From Agrocybe praecox (taxonomy: Eukaryota; Basidiomycota; Agaricomycetes; Agaricales; Agrocybaceae), in assembly GCA_964017145.1 (NCBI GenBank), contig OZ024843.1, positions 1,541,001 to 1,605,000 of the forward strand: 64,000 bases of DNA, read 5' to 3'. How positions within the stretch are numbered: position 1 is the first letter of the stretch; every line of letters begins with the position of its first letter. The notes under the pieces were generated by a model. It saw only the letters and a program-made list of their open reading frames with translations, searched no databases and was not told where the DNA came from. The translations under genes and the position numbers were made by a program. This document shows positions 1-12,371 of this stretch, in pieces.

Positions 1-2166
1 CATTACTATAATCTGGCGGGCCATCTGCCAGGAAGTCTATGAGTTCCTTCCCACTCTTTGACACCGGGGTCTCTGGAGGTCCCTCTGCCAAAAAATCCAT
101 CAACTCGCGTGTTTTTGCTGAAACCGCGTGGGGTTGGTTCGCACGCTTGGCTGGAGGAGAACGGGGAGATGCCTGATGGGCAGGAATAGACAGCTCTTGA
201 TCATCATCTGAGCCATTCATGATATCGTCCAAGTCCATGGAGTCCCTGTTACGACCTTTCGTTCTTGTGCGTGGTGGGAACCCATTGTCAGAGAATTTGT
301 TCTGTCTGAAGTCGTTTTTGTGCATGTCGCTGGCCTTGATGAAGGAAGACGGGACGGCTTGCGTGGGTGGACTACGAGCTGTTCTTCTTGGGTTGTCGTA
401 GGTAGTAGCAGATGTTGACACTGAGCGTGAGCGAGTGGGCAAGACTCCTGAAAATGAGGCAGTCGGGGGAGTCGCGATGCTAGTTTGACGAGCACGGCCT
501 TTGGTAATAGGCTGCTCTTCGTCGTCCTCGACTATGGAGTCAACGCGGCGAAGTAACTGCCTTTGACTGTTGGGGCGGGAAGCAGGAGGCTGGATATCGG
601 GCTCTGAATTTGTAGATTGGTGAGTTCCTGGACGCCGAAGCGCGCCCCGTTGCCCTTTCTCTTGTTTGTACACCTGGATGGCAACAAAGTTTAATTCCGC
701 TTACTAAGCAAATATCGTATGCTGTACAGCTCACTCACCTCCATAGTTTTTAGCCGGTCAGGAGTCAGGGAGACTTTCATCGTTGATGTCGAACGCATTA
801 AATCATCGAATTCTCGCTGCATGGCTGCGTCCTATCAATGAGACGTCTGAAATGAGCAACTTTTATATCCAAAGGACTATAAACGACCTACTTCTTCAGG
901 ATCTGTTGACTCTTCATCTAGAAGCTGTTTCGTGTTTTCGCTTCGCAAAGAATCCGACTTCTTATGTGCTCCCTGGGCGTCCGCATCGTTCAAAGCTTTG
1001 CCATTTGTGAACATCTTGATGGCCCTCGCCTTTTCAAAAGACGTTCGTGAGCCAGCTGTGGAGGCAGTCAAAGGATTTGGTGACTGGGCCTCGGTTGACA
1101 ATCGTGCTTTGGTGGTAGAGGAAGAGTTGCTAGCTGTGAAATCATGCTGTGGAGAGGATGTCCGGGTTATTGATAGACGGCGGTCACTGCGTGAGAAGGA
1201 TTTACTCCTCCTTGACTTCGGGGTTTTAGACATAAGTTCTATTTGTTCATAGACTGAATTGGAATTATGAGAAGTCAGAAGTCATCTTAACTGAGTGGCA
1301 ACGCAACACTGACCGTTCATCAGTCTAAAGAGTCCATATATCGAATCATCTTCACATAAGGCAACAAATAGGTCGTTGATGGTCGCAGTTGTCCGACTGC
1401 TATCACGGGCGGCAACTCTGCCAACATTCGAGAGTACATGCCTGGAAAGGACGATTGGTAAAGCGGGAAAACAAAACCGTTCATTAATGAAATACGTACT
1501 CGCACATAGACCTAAACGAAATGGTTGTGAGAATCTATACATTAGGATAACGCCAAAGAAACGCACTCAAGAATCGCTGTTAGATACAATGCTGCTGGAT
1601 CTACTAAACCCTCATTCGGGGGATGACCATGTGTCGTCCCAAACAGTTCATTCAGTCGCGCTTCAGCGGCGGGATCCTCATCCTGCTCATTGAGAGTTGA
1701 GTATGCCTCGCACTTGAGTCGTAGTAGCTGGCAACGACTAATATTAGAGACGAAATGGAACAACAATATAGAACATACCGCGTAAGCCCACTCCAAATGA
1801 AAAGTCCTAGCGTCATCCTCCGTCAAGGCTTTAAAATCCGTCCTTTCCCAATATGCCCTAAGCTCGACTTCCGCCTCCAATAATGCCTCTTTACCCAGAC
1901 TCGTAGGAAGTAAACTGAGAAGGCTCGCCCTAAGCTTGTCTGTCGAGAGGGAGGACGATACTGTCAGAATTTTGGACAGAAATTCGTCGAGTAGGACATT
2001 GATGGCCTGTAGCGCTTCCGGTTTGAGCTTTATGGGACGGATATCAGAGAGAATGACATCCGCCGAATGCGCAGAAATAAAGCAAGGACCTAAAAATCAT
2101 AAGGGCTTGTAAGCCAGGGCAAGGAGAAAGAGGTGCTTACCGTCGCTCTCACCGACGGGAGGCATT
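1..2166 (-). CDS. Histone-fold (H2A-like) Ser-rich protein, C-terminus cut by window edge
   Basis: Multi-exon gene starting at the ATG at 2166 (MPPVGESDG) and running off the left edge. The N-terminal third is helical. Across three short introns it gives SADVILSDIRPIKLKPEA, then DPAALYLTAILEHVL and RDSSRTTATINDLFVAL, which has the layout of an H2A-type histone fold (compare the YLTAILE helix of H2A). The rest is basic and serine-rich (SKTPKSRRSKSFSRSDRR), disordered, and probably nuclear. The last visible residues carry two copies of a short motif, LMDFLAEGPP and LIDFLADGPP, within 35 residues. No catalytic motif is visible. I do not recognise a named orthologue. A chromatin or transcription role is inferred only from the histone-like fold and basic tail. 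Introns lie near 2090-2140, 1740-1780, 1480-1560, 1240-1310, 830-890 and 670-740. Confidence 0.7.
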
Positions 2167-2858
2167 GTCGGAGGCCAGCAGAAAGAGCGGGTTCGCAAAC
2201 ACTTTCCAAGAACAGACCAATCCAGATGTAGATGGTCCAAAACAGTTCACTTTCTCAGGCGTCGGCAGCATCGATCTATCAGATATCAAATCGATCAACT
2301 GAGCTTACATCTCCACATAGCATATGTAGTTAAGCCAGTCACCATTTAGTGTTACTCAACTCTCAATTTATTTATTTTCTAGTCTATTTCTTAGGGTGGC
2401 AACGACTTAGAAACGAGAGTGATCCGTATACATGCTGGCCCGGGGGGGCCAATACACAGGCCCAACAAGACTACCTGCTCTCAATCTTACATTGATCTTA
2501 CAAGCAAATTGAGGCACTCATAGCGCTGTGCCCAATGTATGTTCATCGCTGCCATATGCCAGACTCCTGTTCGACATACAACGGGTCACCCTCGCTTCCA
2601 TGGGCAAGAAATATACTGGAAAAATAAACTGCGACTTGAGTAACACTAATATCTCACTTGCATGACTATGAAACCGCAACCATTATAGTTTAAAGTGTTT
2701 GTCTTACCATCTATTATTGCAGTGAGGTCCTTTGACCCCAGGTAAAGATCACATTCTATTGTAAGTACGTAGATTCAGTTACATGCATACATCCGTTCAT
2801 CCAGTTTCTCTCACTGGGTATAGTCGACTTTCGGGCCATGTATGGAAGTTGCATCCCA
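2167..2858. other. Intergenic: promoter of the histone-fold gene and 3' end of the zinc-finger gene
   Basis: About 690 bases with stops in all frames and no conserved motif that I recognise. It lies between two minus-strand genes, so it should hold the terminator of the zinc-finger gene and the promoter of the histone-fold gene. A C/G run (cccgggggggcc) near 2440 is the only local oddity. Confidence 0.5.
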
Positions 2859-5800
2859 CTAGATCAATGCCATACCTGTCAGCATGCTTTCAACTGCTGC
2901 ATCTTCGACATCACTACTAGCATGTCGACTTTCGACACCGCCATATGACACCAAACCCTCACCATCCTCCTCCTCCTTGATATCACTCCGTACTGGTTGT
3001 TGTGGCGTGGACAACGGTGATTCGTCTGTAGCAGGGGATCCGGCTCCACTATTACCGTTGGTTTCCTCATCGCCGGAACCCCAGAGGGTCAATCCTGATG
3101 CAAACATCCTCGAGATCTCAGTAGAATCGAGGTCTTCAAATGCCATTTCAAATGCATGCGAGCTGTAAGTAGATGGTCTCGTCGTTTTTATCTTTAGAAA
3201 CTCGTAAACGTTATTGGCGTCTTCGGCATTCATGGCATTGGGATTCGTACTGCGTGCCGCCTTCTTTGGTCTTTTTTTTGGAGGCGCATCATGATCTGAG
3301 TAAATGATATTTGTTGCGACCTGCGTGCATACGTCAGATAAGGATAAGAACTTGGCTGCGCTGATACCCAACATACCCATTTCCCAAGGACTTGGTGTTT
3401 TTCGTTGGTTAAGACCTTGTGTCTAACTGGGTTCGTGGCAATGAGGTAAGAAGGGACAACTGGCGGGATATTGACCAGAGAGGGGAGGGCCGCAGGAGGA
3501 GAAGGTATTACAGAGGGCTTCAATGTACCATTTTTATGTTTTATTTTGAAGTGCTTCAACAGCTGGGAGCCAAATCGAAAGGTATCATCACAGTCTGCAT
3601 AATTCAAAATCAGTAACCTTTTTGTAACACACAAGGAATATAAATGTTTACTTAAATAAGCGCACTTCAGTGAGAGTAATGCATGTCGTGCAACATGCCC
3701 GTCCTTAAAATTGATTCCACTTTGGCCGCACTGTGTCCACCTACACATAAATTTCTGTGTAGAGAAATCAGCAAGTTGTTAATGTCATCCACCAAGTATA
3801 AAACGTTATAAAGGTATGACTAACGGTGCTTGGGCCACGTTCTGGTGTATGCAGACCAAGATGGAGTAGCAAAGAATCCACGGAATTCAACTGACGATCA
3901 CAACCATCCCAACGACAGGATAACTTTTGTATTCGCGAGGTCGACAATTTTATTGCTTCTCGCTCTTCTTCATCTAGAATTGGGCCTTCATAAATGTTCC
4001 ATTCCATCACTCAAAGCCATGAACACCCGGACACTCACCAAGGGGAGAATTGCGCTGACTTTCGAACAAATGAGAAATTTCTAATTTTTCGATAAATGTG
4101 TATCAAGAAAACCAAGATAGTCAGAAAACTATGTATCTCCCTAAATCGTCACACACCTGCTCCTCCACCCACAGATGCAGACTGCGACTCCTCCCTATAA
4201 TGACCTCTTAAACTCGATGATGATTTAGGGACAGTCCTGGAATAAGTAGATTTTTCTTTCTGAGCTTGCTGCTCACGGTAACGAATCAAATATTCAGGAG
4301 GCGGAGGCAACAGAACATATGCCAGATTTTCTTTCTTGCGATATCTGATTTCAACCGCTTCTGAATCGCTTGTCTGAGGTGCTTCTCCTTTATTGCGAGT
4401 GGAAGGTGCATCGGGAGAGGATTGAGGGAATGCCGAAAATGATTCTCTCGGGGAAGAAGGGGAAGAAGGTAGAAAGAGTGGCTCCCTTGGCTTTGCTGAG
4501 TCTCTAGATGGTAAAGTACTTTGTTCGTCGGGTTCTACCGATCTAGGAGGACTGGGATCGGGGGTCGTTAGATCAATTACCCCCGAAGCAAGTTCCATTG
4601 AAACGGAAGATGTGCCATTTTCTTGCGCAGGATCTCCAATGGGGTCAATAGTTGCAATTCGGGGAACCAAGGAATTATCAGGAGAGATGGCTATAGATGG
4701 AAGAGATGGATTAACGGAGACAGGAGTAGTTGAGGGCACGTTCGTAGGTTCAAGAGATGTGTCCGCAACCGTACTGAGTTCTGGTGTAGAGTCGATTGTT
4801 TGGCTATTCACTGTATGTGCAGGGCCTGCCAACTTAGCGTCAGATATATGACCCGGGGTAGCGAGTTCTGGAGGTAGAGTTGAAACAATTTGCGATACTT
4901 CTTTCGGGGCTGCTTCTGAGGTAGCTTTTTGTGGTGGGAAATGATTCACGGGGACGGAAGATGATTTCGGAGTTTCTACTGCGTTGCCTACAGGCAGATT
5001 GGTTGGGGGTGGGGCAAGAGAAGTCTTAGATGGAACTGTAATTATGCTCGTTCGAATGGCGGTTGCAGTTGCTGCAGTATTCTGTTCAAGAGGTTGTGAT
5101 GCATGTCTTTTCGCCAACTGGTCACCAGAATCCCCATTTGCTCTCCGGCGCTTTCCCAGGTTGTACAGAATGTCATGAGCGAGGTGTCTTAGATTAGCGT
5201 CCAGAGGAGTACGGACAGGAGCATTCTGATGGTTTTGCTGAGTTGCAGGCAGAGCTGAAATTGCCTGAGTGGGAGCAGGGGGGGCAGGAACAGTGGAAAC
5301 GGTAGGTAAAGAAATATTTTGTGAAATCCCTGTAATGTTACTCTGGTTTAGCAAAGAGCCAGAAAGAGAAGATGGTGGGAGGGGGGCTGGATGTGAAGCT
5401 ACTGGATTCTGTTTGAGTTGTGGCTGTGTGTGACTCTGGTTTAGCAAAGAGCCGGAAAGAGAAGATGGTGGGAGGGGGGCTGAATGTGAAGCTGCTGGAT
5501 TCTGTTTGAGTTGTGGCTGTATAGGAGGGAGGGATGTTAATTGGGCAGAAGTTGTTGTATTTGGTATCAACCCTCCTTGTGGTAGAGCACTCTGGGTAGA
5601 AGATGTCGCGACAGGAGTTTGATTGTTCGCAGAAGAGGATTCCACACAATTTTTTAAAAGGTGTTCGATGAAGCTGTCAAGAGGGGTATAAATTGGTATG
5701 CCAGTAGGTGTCGGCATTACTAGGAATACAGATCCATCGCCCTGCTTGACACATCCAATACTTATGCGTTGATAAGTAATTTGAGAGGGGAACAACGACC

Positions 5801-7112
5801 CTGGGCGGGCCCCAAGCTTCCAGCGCACTAAAACAGCTTTAAAGTCAAGAATGTCTTGTCGGGTGGGATGTGTGGGGATGTTATAGCTTATTTTTGAAGG
5901 TAGTGGTGTTTCCTGTTGAGGTGTAATTGGAGGATCGGGAGTTAGTGTCGGGTTTGTACTGGGTGCAAAAGTCTTTGTGGTTTCAATTGCACCAAGGGCT
6001 CCAGCAAGACTAGAGGATGTGTTCTGAGAAGTACCTTGAGATAAGCCATGAGTTACGTCAATTTATAATCAAAGACTGTACACAACATAACATACCGGCA
6101 TTGGGATGGTTAGCAGGGTTGCTCTGCTGAGGGTGGTACGGTATGTTAGGTGTTTTAGATACTGGCTGACTGCTATGAGAAGCTTGATTTGATCGCGTAA
6201 CATTAGCTTGGGTTTGGATTGGCTTAAACTGTACTGATTGTCCTTCAACCAAACTAGCGGATCCATATTGATTTGTTTGGGTTTGGGTTGGATAGGAATA
6301 AGAGGTCCAACGAGGTTGGTCCGGCGGCTGATATACGTAAGTTTGATGTGTCACATTTTGGTATTGAGGTTCTGGAGGAACAACACGAGCAACATAACCA
6401 CCTGAGTTTGAATAAGACGTCCTTTGAGAGGGACCGTAATTAGTTTGCGATATAGACGGCACATTTTGAATATTAGAGGTAGCGGGATATTGTGCGTGTT
6501 TTTGTGGTCTATGATAACCGCCATGTTGTCCCACGGTTTCTTGTTGTACGGGAAGATATAAATTATTCGAAGAGGGAGCGTAGGTTTGCCTGCCTGAAGT
6601 TGATCCTTGGTCGCGCGGTAAGCTCTGCGATTCCTAGAGATAAGTCATGAGCGTCTAACATGGATAAACAGAGATTGTAACCAACAATTGGTTTATTTGT
6701 GTTAACTTCCTCAATCCTGGCAGAGTTGGCATACCCATCTCTGTTGTCACTGTTGGTTTGTTGATCTCTATAGCCATTGTGAGTCCAGCTTCAAAAAGCG
6801 TTGCTAAGTAAAGCTCACATAGACGTCCTTTGATCTCTTAATTGCTGCAATCGTTGACTTATATGGTGTCAGCGTTAGTAAGACGCTAAATTAACAGGCG
6901 TACCTAGCTAATAGTCCCTCTTGAACTCTCTTTTCCAATTCGAGTTCTTCCTTTTGCAGTTGCTCATGTCTTCTTCTTCCCTCATCATTCATTTTCTCAA
7001 ATGCCTCGAGGGCAGCCTTGGCCTGTGCGATATTGGCAAGATTTCGCTCGTATTGTTCTGGAGGTATATACCTCAGTTTAGCAGCATTTGGATCGTATCG
7101 TCCAAGAGACAT
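2859..7112 (-). CDS. C2H2 zinc-finger protein with long Pro/Ser-rich middle
   Basis: Starts at the ATG at 7112 (MSLGRYDPNAAKLRYIPP), followed by a charged helical stretch rich in E, K and Q. Exons continue through a Q/Y/P-rich region to a short folded-looking block (TRQDILDFKAVLVRWKLG, then FLVMPTPTGIPIYTPLD) near 5650-5880. A long S/T/P-rich linker follows, with an exact-period repeat at 5341-5521. The C-terminal third has C2H2-like units: CRWDGCDRQLNSVDSLLLHL, CRWTQCGQSGINFKDGHVAR and CAYLNCDDTFRFGSQLLKHF, each split by an intron. The end is acidic with a KKRPKK nuclear signal. A DNA-binding or chromatin role is likely. The order of a low-complexity middle and C-terminal fingers recalls ARID2/RSC9-type remodeller subunits, but no ARID domain is visible, so that is only a suggestion. 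Confidence 0.7.
5341..5521 (-). repeat. 93-bp period tandem repeat inside the zinc-finger CDS
   Basis: Two copies (5341-5428 and 5434-5521) differ at only a few positions by eye. Each encodes a 31-residue unit containing QLKQNP, APLPPSS and LSGSLLNQS. The period is a multiple of three, so the reading frame is kept. It lies in the disordered S/T/P-rich linker. The near-identity suggests a recent duplication. Confidence 0.9.
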
Positions 7113-7501
7113 GTGCAGTGACGCGTCAACCCTTCCTTTTTACTATCGTTGGCAGAAAGAGGATGTAAAACGTGTATGTCCTAACGCAGACAGTGATGTT
7201 TTGAAGGTGGCTTTGGGTAATGGAAAGATGGATAAGAGTAAGCACTGGCAAGGCTAATTGGCCAAAATCGTGACAGTAAGGTAAACGTGACGCGTGACGC
7301 GAACGCGACCTAAACGTGATCTATCAATTCCATCAATTCAGACGCGACAATTTAGCAATGGCCCCGGCAAAGTTTGGGAAGGCTGACGCACAACTGACGA
7401 ATTGAGTGAGATACAGGTTCCAACCTGCAGTCCAGCACGCCCGTACCAACAAAGAGTCGATTTCTTACTCCGTTTGTGAAAGGAAGGATCTCTGCATCCG
7501 C
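7113..7501. promoter_or_regulatory. Divergent promoter region, zinc-finger gene / NDUFAF5
   Basis: About 390 bases between two diverging starts, so it must carry both promoters. It holds a cluster of related words (cgtgacgcgtgacgcgaacgcgacc) near 7288-7312. No clear TATA box was found. Confidence 0.5.
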
Positions 7502-8995
7502 ATGTTGAAGATGCAAATTCAATTGCTTTCTAAAGCTTTCCATCGCGCGAAACATGCGCGAACGTTTGCGGCCATTTCCTCCAACTCCCCGCCTCTTAGT
7601 ACAGGCACTGTAGGGCCATATCAGGTATTCGACCGTAACGTGAAGCGAATTCAAAAAGACAGAGCTGCTGCTAGCGACGGAGGATCCCGAAGTAGGACTG
7701 TGGATTACGTTCGGGAAGAAGTAGCTGAAAGGATGCTGGAAAGATTTCTCGTGCGTATCTCCCATTGGGTATGGGAAAATCACCCATTGACTTACTCTGT
7801 ATTTTCCTAGGATATCAAACGAAATTTTAGCGCTATCGTAGATCTGGGCTCGGGTCCAGGTCACTTTACAAAGCTGTTGGAACCAGACAAAGTACAGAAA
7901 TCTGTCATGCTCGAGTCTAGTGGCATGTATAGCTTTCCTCTTTGCCTCACTGAATTAGCATTTATGGCCTCAACTGCTTAGCAACGACCCTCAATCGTGA
8001 TCCTGACTCAGATTTTGAAGGTGCCATCTACGTGTCTCCCTGTTTTTTTTTCTCCAACTCAAATTCAACTTCTAATTAGTCGAGGTTGAGCGAAATCACG
8101 CAGACGAGGAAAACTTGCTCGAAAGAATTCCACCTAACTCGCAGGAGGCTATTGTATCCTGCCTCAGTCTTCATTGGGTTAATGATCTACCAGGTGAAAA
8201 TCAACATTTTGTGGTGGTCCTTTTCTGACCTAACAATATAGGCACCCTCATCCAAATACAAAAGGCTCTCAAACCGGATGGATTGTTCCTTGGAGCAATG
8301 TTTGGCGGAGAAACTCTGTTTGAACTGAGGTATTTTAAACTACAAAATGTCGCATTTTGTATTAAGCTTCAACTTCTAGAACGTCTCTCCAACTTGCTGA
8401 AATCGAGCGAGAGGGTGGAATATCCCCTCATGTTTCGCCTATGACAGGTTTTTGCTTTTGCTTTCTCTACATATAGAGATGTCGTTTGATGCAATCCCCG
8501 ATCATCAGACACTCGGGACATATCCAACCTTCTCGGCCGCGCTGGATTCACGATGCTGACTGTTGACACCGACGAAGTGAAAGTGGCATATCCCAGTATG
8601 TGGGAACTCATGGAAGATTTGCAAGACATGGGAGAAAGCAATGCTATCATTGGGAGGTAATATGATATTTGTGGTGCATTCCCATTGCCTCTCTGACTTA
8701 GTACATAGACGCAATGTTGTCCATCGAGATACGTTAACCGCTGCCTCCGCCATATACAAAGGTACATTTCTTTTTAATGTCCAATTTCACAAACTCAATC
8801 GATTAGGTATGCACGGCACTGAGGACGGTTCGGTTCCTGCCACGTTTCAAATCATCTATATGGTTGGTGCTCCCCGGTATATGTTTGTCTCTTATTCAAT
8901 ATTTCACCTTGCAGATTGGCTGGAAACCTGCACCTAATCAGCCTAAACCCCTGGAGCGTGGCAGCGGGAAAGTCAATCTCAAAGACGTATTGTAA
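7502..8995 (+). CDS. NDUFAF5: NDUFAF5-type mitochondrial complex I assembly methyltransferase
   Basis: SAM-dependent methyltransferase-fold protein. In this family it hydroxylates an arginine of complex I subunit NDUFS7 in the mitochondrial matrix. The chosen start (7502, [19 protein letters not shown]) gives a classic basic, amphipathic transit peptide; an in-frame ATG at 7406 is less likely. Then come [15 protein letters not shown] (family N-terminal signature), the glycine-rich motif [28 protein letters not shown], the [17 protein letters not shown] block, and a C-terminal AFQ/TFQIIYMIGWKP strand. At least seven short introns interrupt it, the first at 7751-7810. It ends at TAA 8993-8995. 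The gene looks intact and its length fits the family. Confidence 0.9.
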
Positions 8996-9772
8996 TTATT
9001 GGACCGACCGTCCAAAGAGAGTATCCCTAGTACTAATATATTTGATATTTTGTTTAACTTGTTCCAAAATCTGAAACGAGCTATTCCAGTAAACCCAGTG
9101 GGTGTTCTCCTGCGCGCCACAGTTTATCAACCTTGCCTTTGTTTGGCAAGCAAAGAAATATGTTGACTTTACGGGTATTGTATATCCCTCTGCATCGCAC
9201 CGATGCATGGTTGTGGAACCTCAAATGCAATCGGTTTGTCAAACTGTTAGGGATCTGATTGGTGCAAGTCGTTGATTGAAAAGCAGCCCCGATTTGATGA
9301 GTACAACAGGCATTCACGAATAGCAAGCAGAGAAGTAGCTGGCATGGGCTTAAGCAGGCAAAGGCCATCTATCGGCAATGATGTTCGGGGAAGAATGTGC
9401 AGCCTAGTGGCTGGACACACGGTGTTTTTTTGGGTCAATGTGTCGAAAAAATGGGGAAAGACGTAAATAAGATTTTTCATCGAGGGAAACCTTTGAGATA
9501 TATAGTAGGGTTTTGCTCCAGCCCACGTTGACAAGTAGATCAAGTTCAGAAGTTCAGGGCCCGTCAGTTGCTAAAGAAATCTGCTTTCCGTGATAGGCAA
9601 GGCAATTTATTGTGGCAATGTAATTCAGGCATCCTTGGAGACTCTCTGGTAACTCTGTAGAACAATCATCATCATCCCATACGATAAAAACGCGATTGGA
9701 AGTTACAATAAAATACAGGACATCAAATGAATATTTGCCTTTCTCTTGTGCCGTTCACAACATATAATGATG
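8996..9772. other. Convergent intergenic region, NDUFAF5 / TRM10
   Basis: About 780 bases between two converging stop codons. Both 3' UTRs should lie here. Short ORFs occur on both strands (for example 9081-9368 minus), but none shows a domain, a good start context or coding-like composition. Confidence 0.5.
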
Positions 9773-10968
9773 TTATGATGCCTCGTTTTCTTCATCTTCC
9801 TTCGCTTCATCATCATCGGGAACACCTTCTACCGCTGTCGCGTCTATTATTGTGTCGTGGTTACCTTTACCTCCTTGGTGAAATTTCCGTTTGGGAATGA
9901 CGGAATATAGTGACTCTTCCCAGTCTTTGGTTTCCACCCATTTAACGAGAATTTCGAACACTTGATTTACCGTTAAAACCTTACGGGTAGGCAGGGAAGC
10001 CAAATAACGCCCAATAGGAAGACGAGCAGTCCGTACTCCGGATTCCTTTGCTTTATTCAGACAGAGATTCTGTAGACCGATAAAATGAACAGATAAGAAC
10101 GCAAATCATGAGTGGGAAATAGCACCCATAACCTACTTTGTATCGATTGTGGTCACAGATTCCACCTATGACGTACACTTCGTCTGGTTTGAGTTCTACC
10201 AGTTCGTCCTCTGTATCCGCTGTCAGATAGACAACTTTATCTTGGGGGAAAAGATGACTATTGCCAGATGGCGGTGGCATGACATCGGAGGGGTTCGGGG
10301 TTGGGCCGTCAAATAGAGATGCAGTAGGTTGGTTGCAGTCTGACTGGCTATTTTCTCCTCTCCAGAGGCGGTCGTAGCTTTCCGACCACCATGTTGTGTT
10401 TGCCCACCTTTTATAGCTAGCCTCTCCAAGAGATTCAAGACGCTGGTGCGTCCGACCGTTTACAGAAGTAAAGATCAATGAGAAGGGGAACGAGGCTTGA
10501 CGGTTAGCGCTGTGCGTATACGCGAGCTGTGAGCACAACGATTTTATCTCCTGTATGGTTGATGATGATGAAATTAACGGAGGATAAAGATAATTGTAGA
10601 AAAAACAAAATAGCGTACAGGCATATGCTCACCTTCTCGATCATCATGTCGTCGAACCCAAGATCTACGACGACATTGCCACCAAATTGTAGCTTTGGCC
10701 GTTTGGCGCGTCTTTTCTTTTCTTCTTCGTCTTCTTCATCGAGTTCGCCAGCAGCTCGCTTCTCGGCCAGTTGTCGCTTTTTATCCCTTTTCGCTTCCTT
10801 CTCGCGTGCACGTCGTTCGAGCTTCAACGCAGCAAACCGTTCGGCCTTGGCCGCTTTTTTTAGAGCATTTTTAGACAAAGGCTTCGACGTTGCATCTTCT
10901 GTATTGCCCGACAAAGGTGTAACAGTCTCTGGTTTGACCCTGACATCGCTTGTTGAAGATTCGGCCAT
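9773..10968 (-). CDS. TRM10: tRNA (guanine-9-N1)-methyltransferase, TRM10 family
   Basis: SPOUT-class methyltransferase that places m1G at position 9 of tRNAs using SAM. It starts at the ATG at 10968 (MAESSTSDVRVKPETV). A Lys/Arg/Glu-rich N-terminal extension with many basic runs (REKEAKRDKKRQLAEKRA) precedes the core, as in the family. Core motifs in order are VVVDLGFDDMM, LCSQLAYTHSANR, VVYLTADTEDELVEL, YVIGGICDHNRYK (cofactor knot), TARLPIGRYL and VFEILVKWVETKDW. Two introns are supported: one after the MIEK codons near 10630, and one after HNRYK near 10135. The acidic C-terminal tail is also typical. It diverges from the thioesterase gene and converges with NDUFAF5. Confidence 0.95.
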
Positions 10969-11337
10969 ATGCAGTTAATGAAAGGTATAGATAAGGAACG
11001 GTACGAGGCGCGCTTTTCTTCTTTTTATGTCACGTCCTTTTCTAGGACGATATCGCCGTTTCGACTGAAAATGGGTGACTCAGCGCTCAAGCTGCTCGAA
11101 AATCCAAATACTCGGGTAACGAGCACAGGTAAAGCTTTTCATTGGACCGACCGGTAGTTGCCGAGAGATCGATTATATCTTGAATTGCGCGTTCAAATTA
11201 GACGACCACAGTGACATACTCTCCTCTCTTTTCTTTCTTTCTACATATCCTTCCAGTTCTTCAAAGCTTTACCCTTCATCCTCGGATTGGTATAGAATCA
11301 TATCTAATCTGATTACTCGCCCATCAACAGAATATCC
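10969..11337. promoter_or_regulatory. Divergent promoter region, TRM10 / acyl-protein thioesterase
   Basis: About 370 bases between diverging start codons. A pyrimidine-rich stretch at 11219-11280 (ctcctctcttttctttctttc and onward) just upstream of the thioesterase start looks like the CT-rich leader common in fungal promoters. No clear TATA box was found. Confidence 0.5.
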
Positions 11338-12371
11338 ATGGCTGTCGCCCCTCGAGTCCAGTACGTGACTATCGCCCCGACGTCCAAGCACACTGCAACA
11401 GTCATTTGCATCCATGTAAGTGTTTCGTTTTCAATAAAGCTGCTTCTTGTGTCTAGGAAGCTAATGCGTGTTTGCAAAGGGTCTTGGAGACTCTCCAGAT
11501 GGTGTAAAACCCATTGCGGATATGTTCAAGGTAGACCCAGCCCTGTCTCATGTCAAGTGGATATTGCCCTGCTCGTATGTATTGCGTTCAACGACGCTCC
11601 TCAACTTGCTTATGAATTCTACCCTGTCACTACATCTCCCATCACTACGTATCCTGCCTACTTTCATGCCCTGTCAAATTGTTGGATGAGCCAGGCCCGT
11701 CCGTCCCGTGAAGGCGAATATGAGTATCGATATGCCATCATGGTGAGTCCTCCCTTCGTTGGTATACAAGTAGGTCCTCGCTCACTGTTATGGTCGTCTT
11801 TTAGGTATGATATCTATGCTTTTGGACTCGGTGTCGAGGAGGATGAGGATGGCATGCTCAAGTCCGCGAAAATGATCAACGAATTGATCAAGTATGAAGT
11901 CGATACCAACGGCATCGACCCGAGCCGCATCGTTCTTGGTGGCTACAGCCAAGGGGGTGTCATGTCACTTCTGTCTGGTCTTACGGGAAGCTACAAACTA
12001 GCCGGCATTTGGGTTCTTAGCGGTTGGTTGCCATTGAGGAATAAATTCAAAGAAGTTAGTCATCTTAAAGACATGCTATAGTATCATTATCTGATTTCAT
12101 CTGTTCCTGACAGTTGGCTTCCGACAACGCCGCCTCTATACCTATATTCTGGGGTACCGGAAAATTTGACCCTCTTGTTCATACACAGCTGGTTACGACG
12201 TCCAGAGAAATTCTCCAAGAACAAGTCGGCATCCCTTCCGCAAAACCAGGGCAAATAGGAGGACTGTCATACAAAGTCTATGACATGGGTCATGGGACAG
12301 TTCCGCAAGAATTAGACGAACTGAAGGCTTTCATCAAAATGGCCCTTCCTGCTAATCCTAATTCACAGTGA
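11338..12371 (+). CDS. APT1: Acyl-protein thioesterase 1 (lysophospholipase-like)
   Basis: Cytosolic alpha/beta hydrolase that removes palmitate from S-acylated proteins. It starts at the ATG at 11338 (MAVAPRVQYVTIAP). Family motifs are CIHGLGDSPDG (split by an intron at His), WILPCSPVRPV, NMSIDMPSWYDI, the nucleophile elbow VLGGYSQGGVMS, IWVLSGWLP, the catalytic Asp in GKFDPLV and the catalytic His in YDMGHGT. The triad is complete. Introns are at 11416-11479, 11575-11694 (acceptor ccag, which restores the CSPVRP frame), 11743-11804 and 12055-12113. It ends at TGA 12369-12371. The gene looks functional. Confidence 0.92.

Noticed and set aside
4149..5828. Long single ORF as a separate gene
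   Set aside because: It is one large exon of the zinc-finger gene, joined by clear splice sites at both ends.
9081..9368. Minus-strand ORF with an N-terminal hydrophobic stretch and several cysteines between NDUFAF5 and TRM10
   Set aside because: Lies in a convergent 3' region, overlaps other random ORFs, and its cysteine spacing matches no secreted family.
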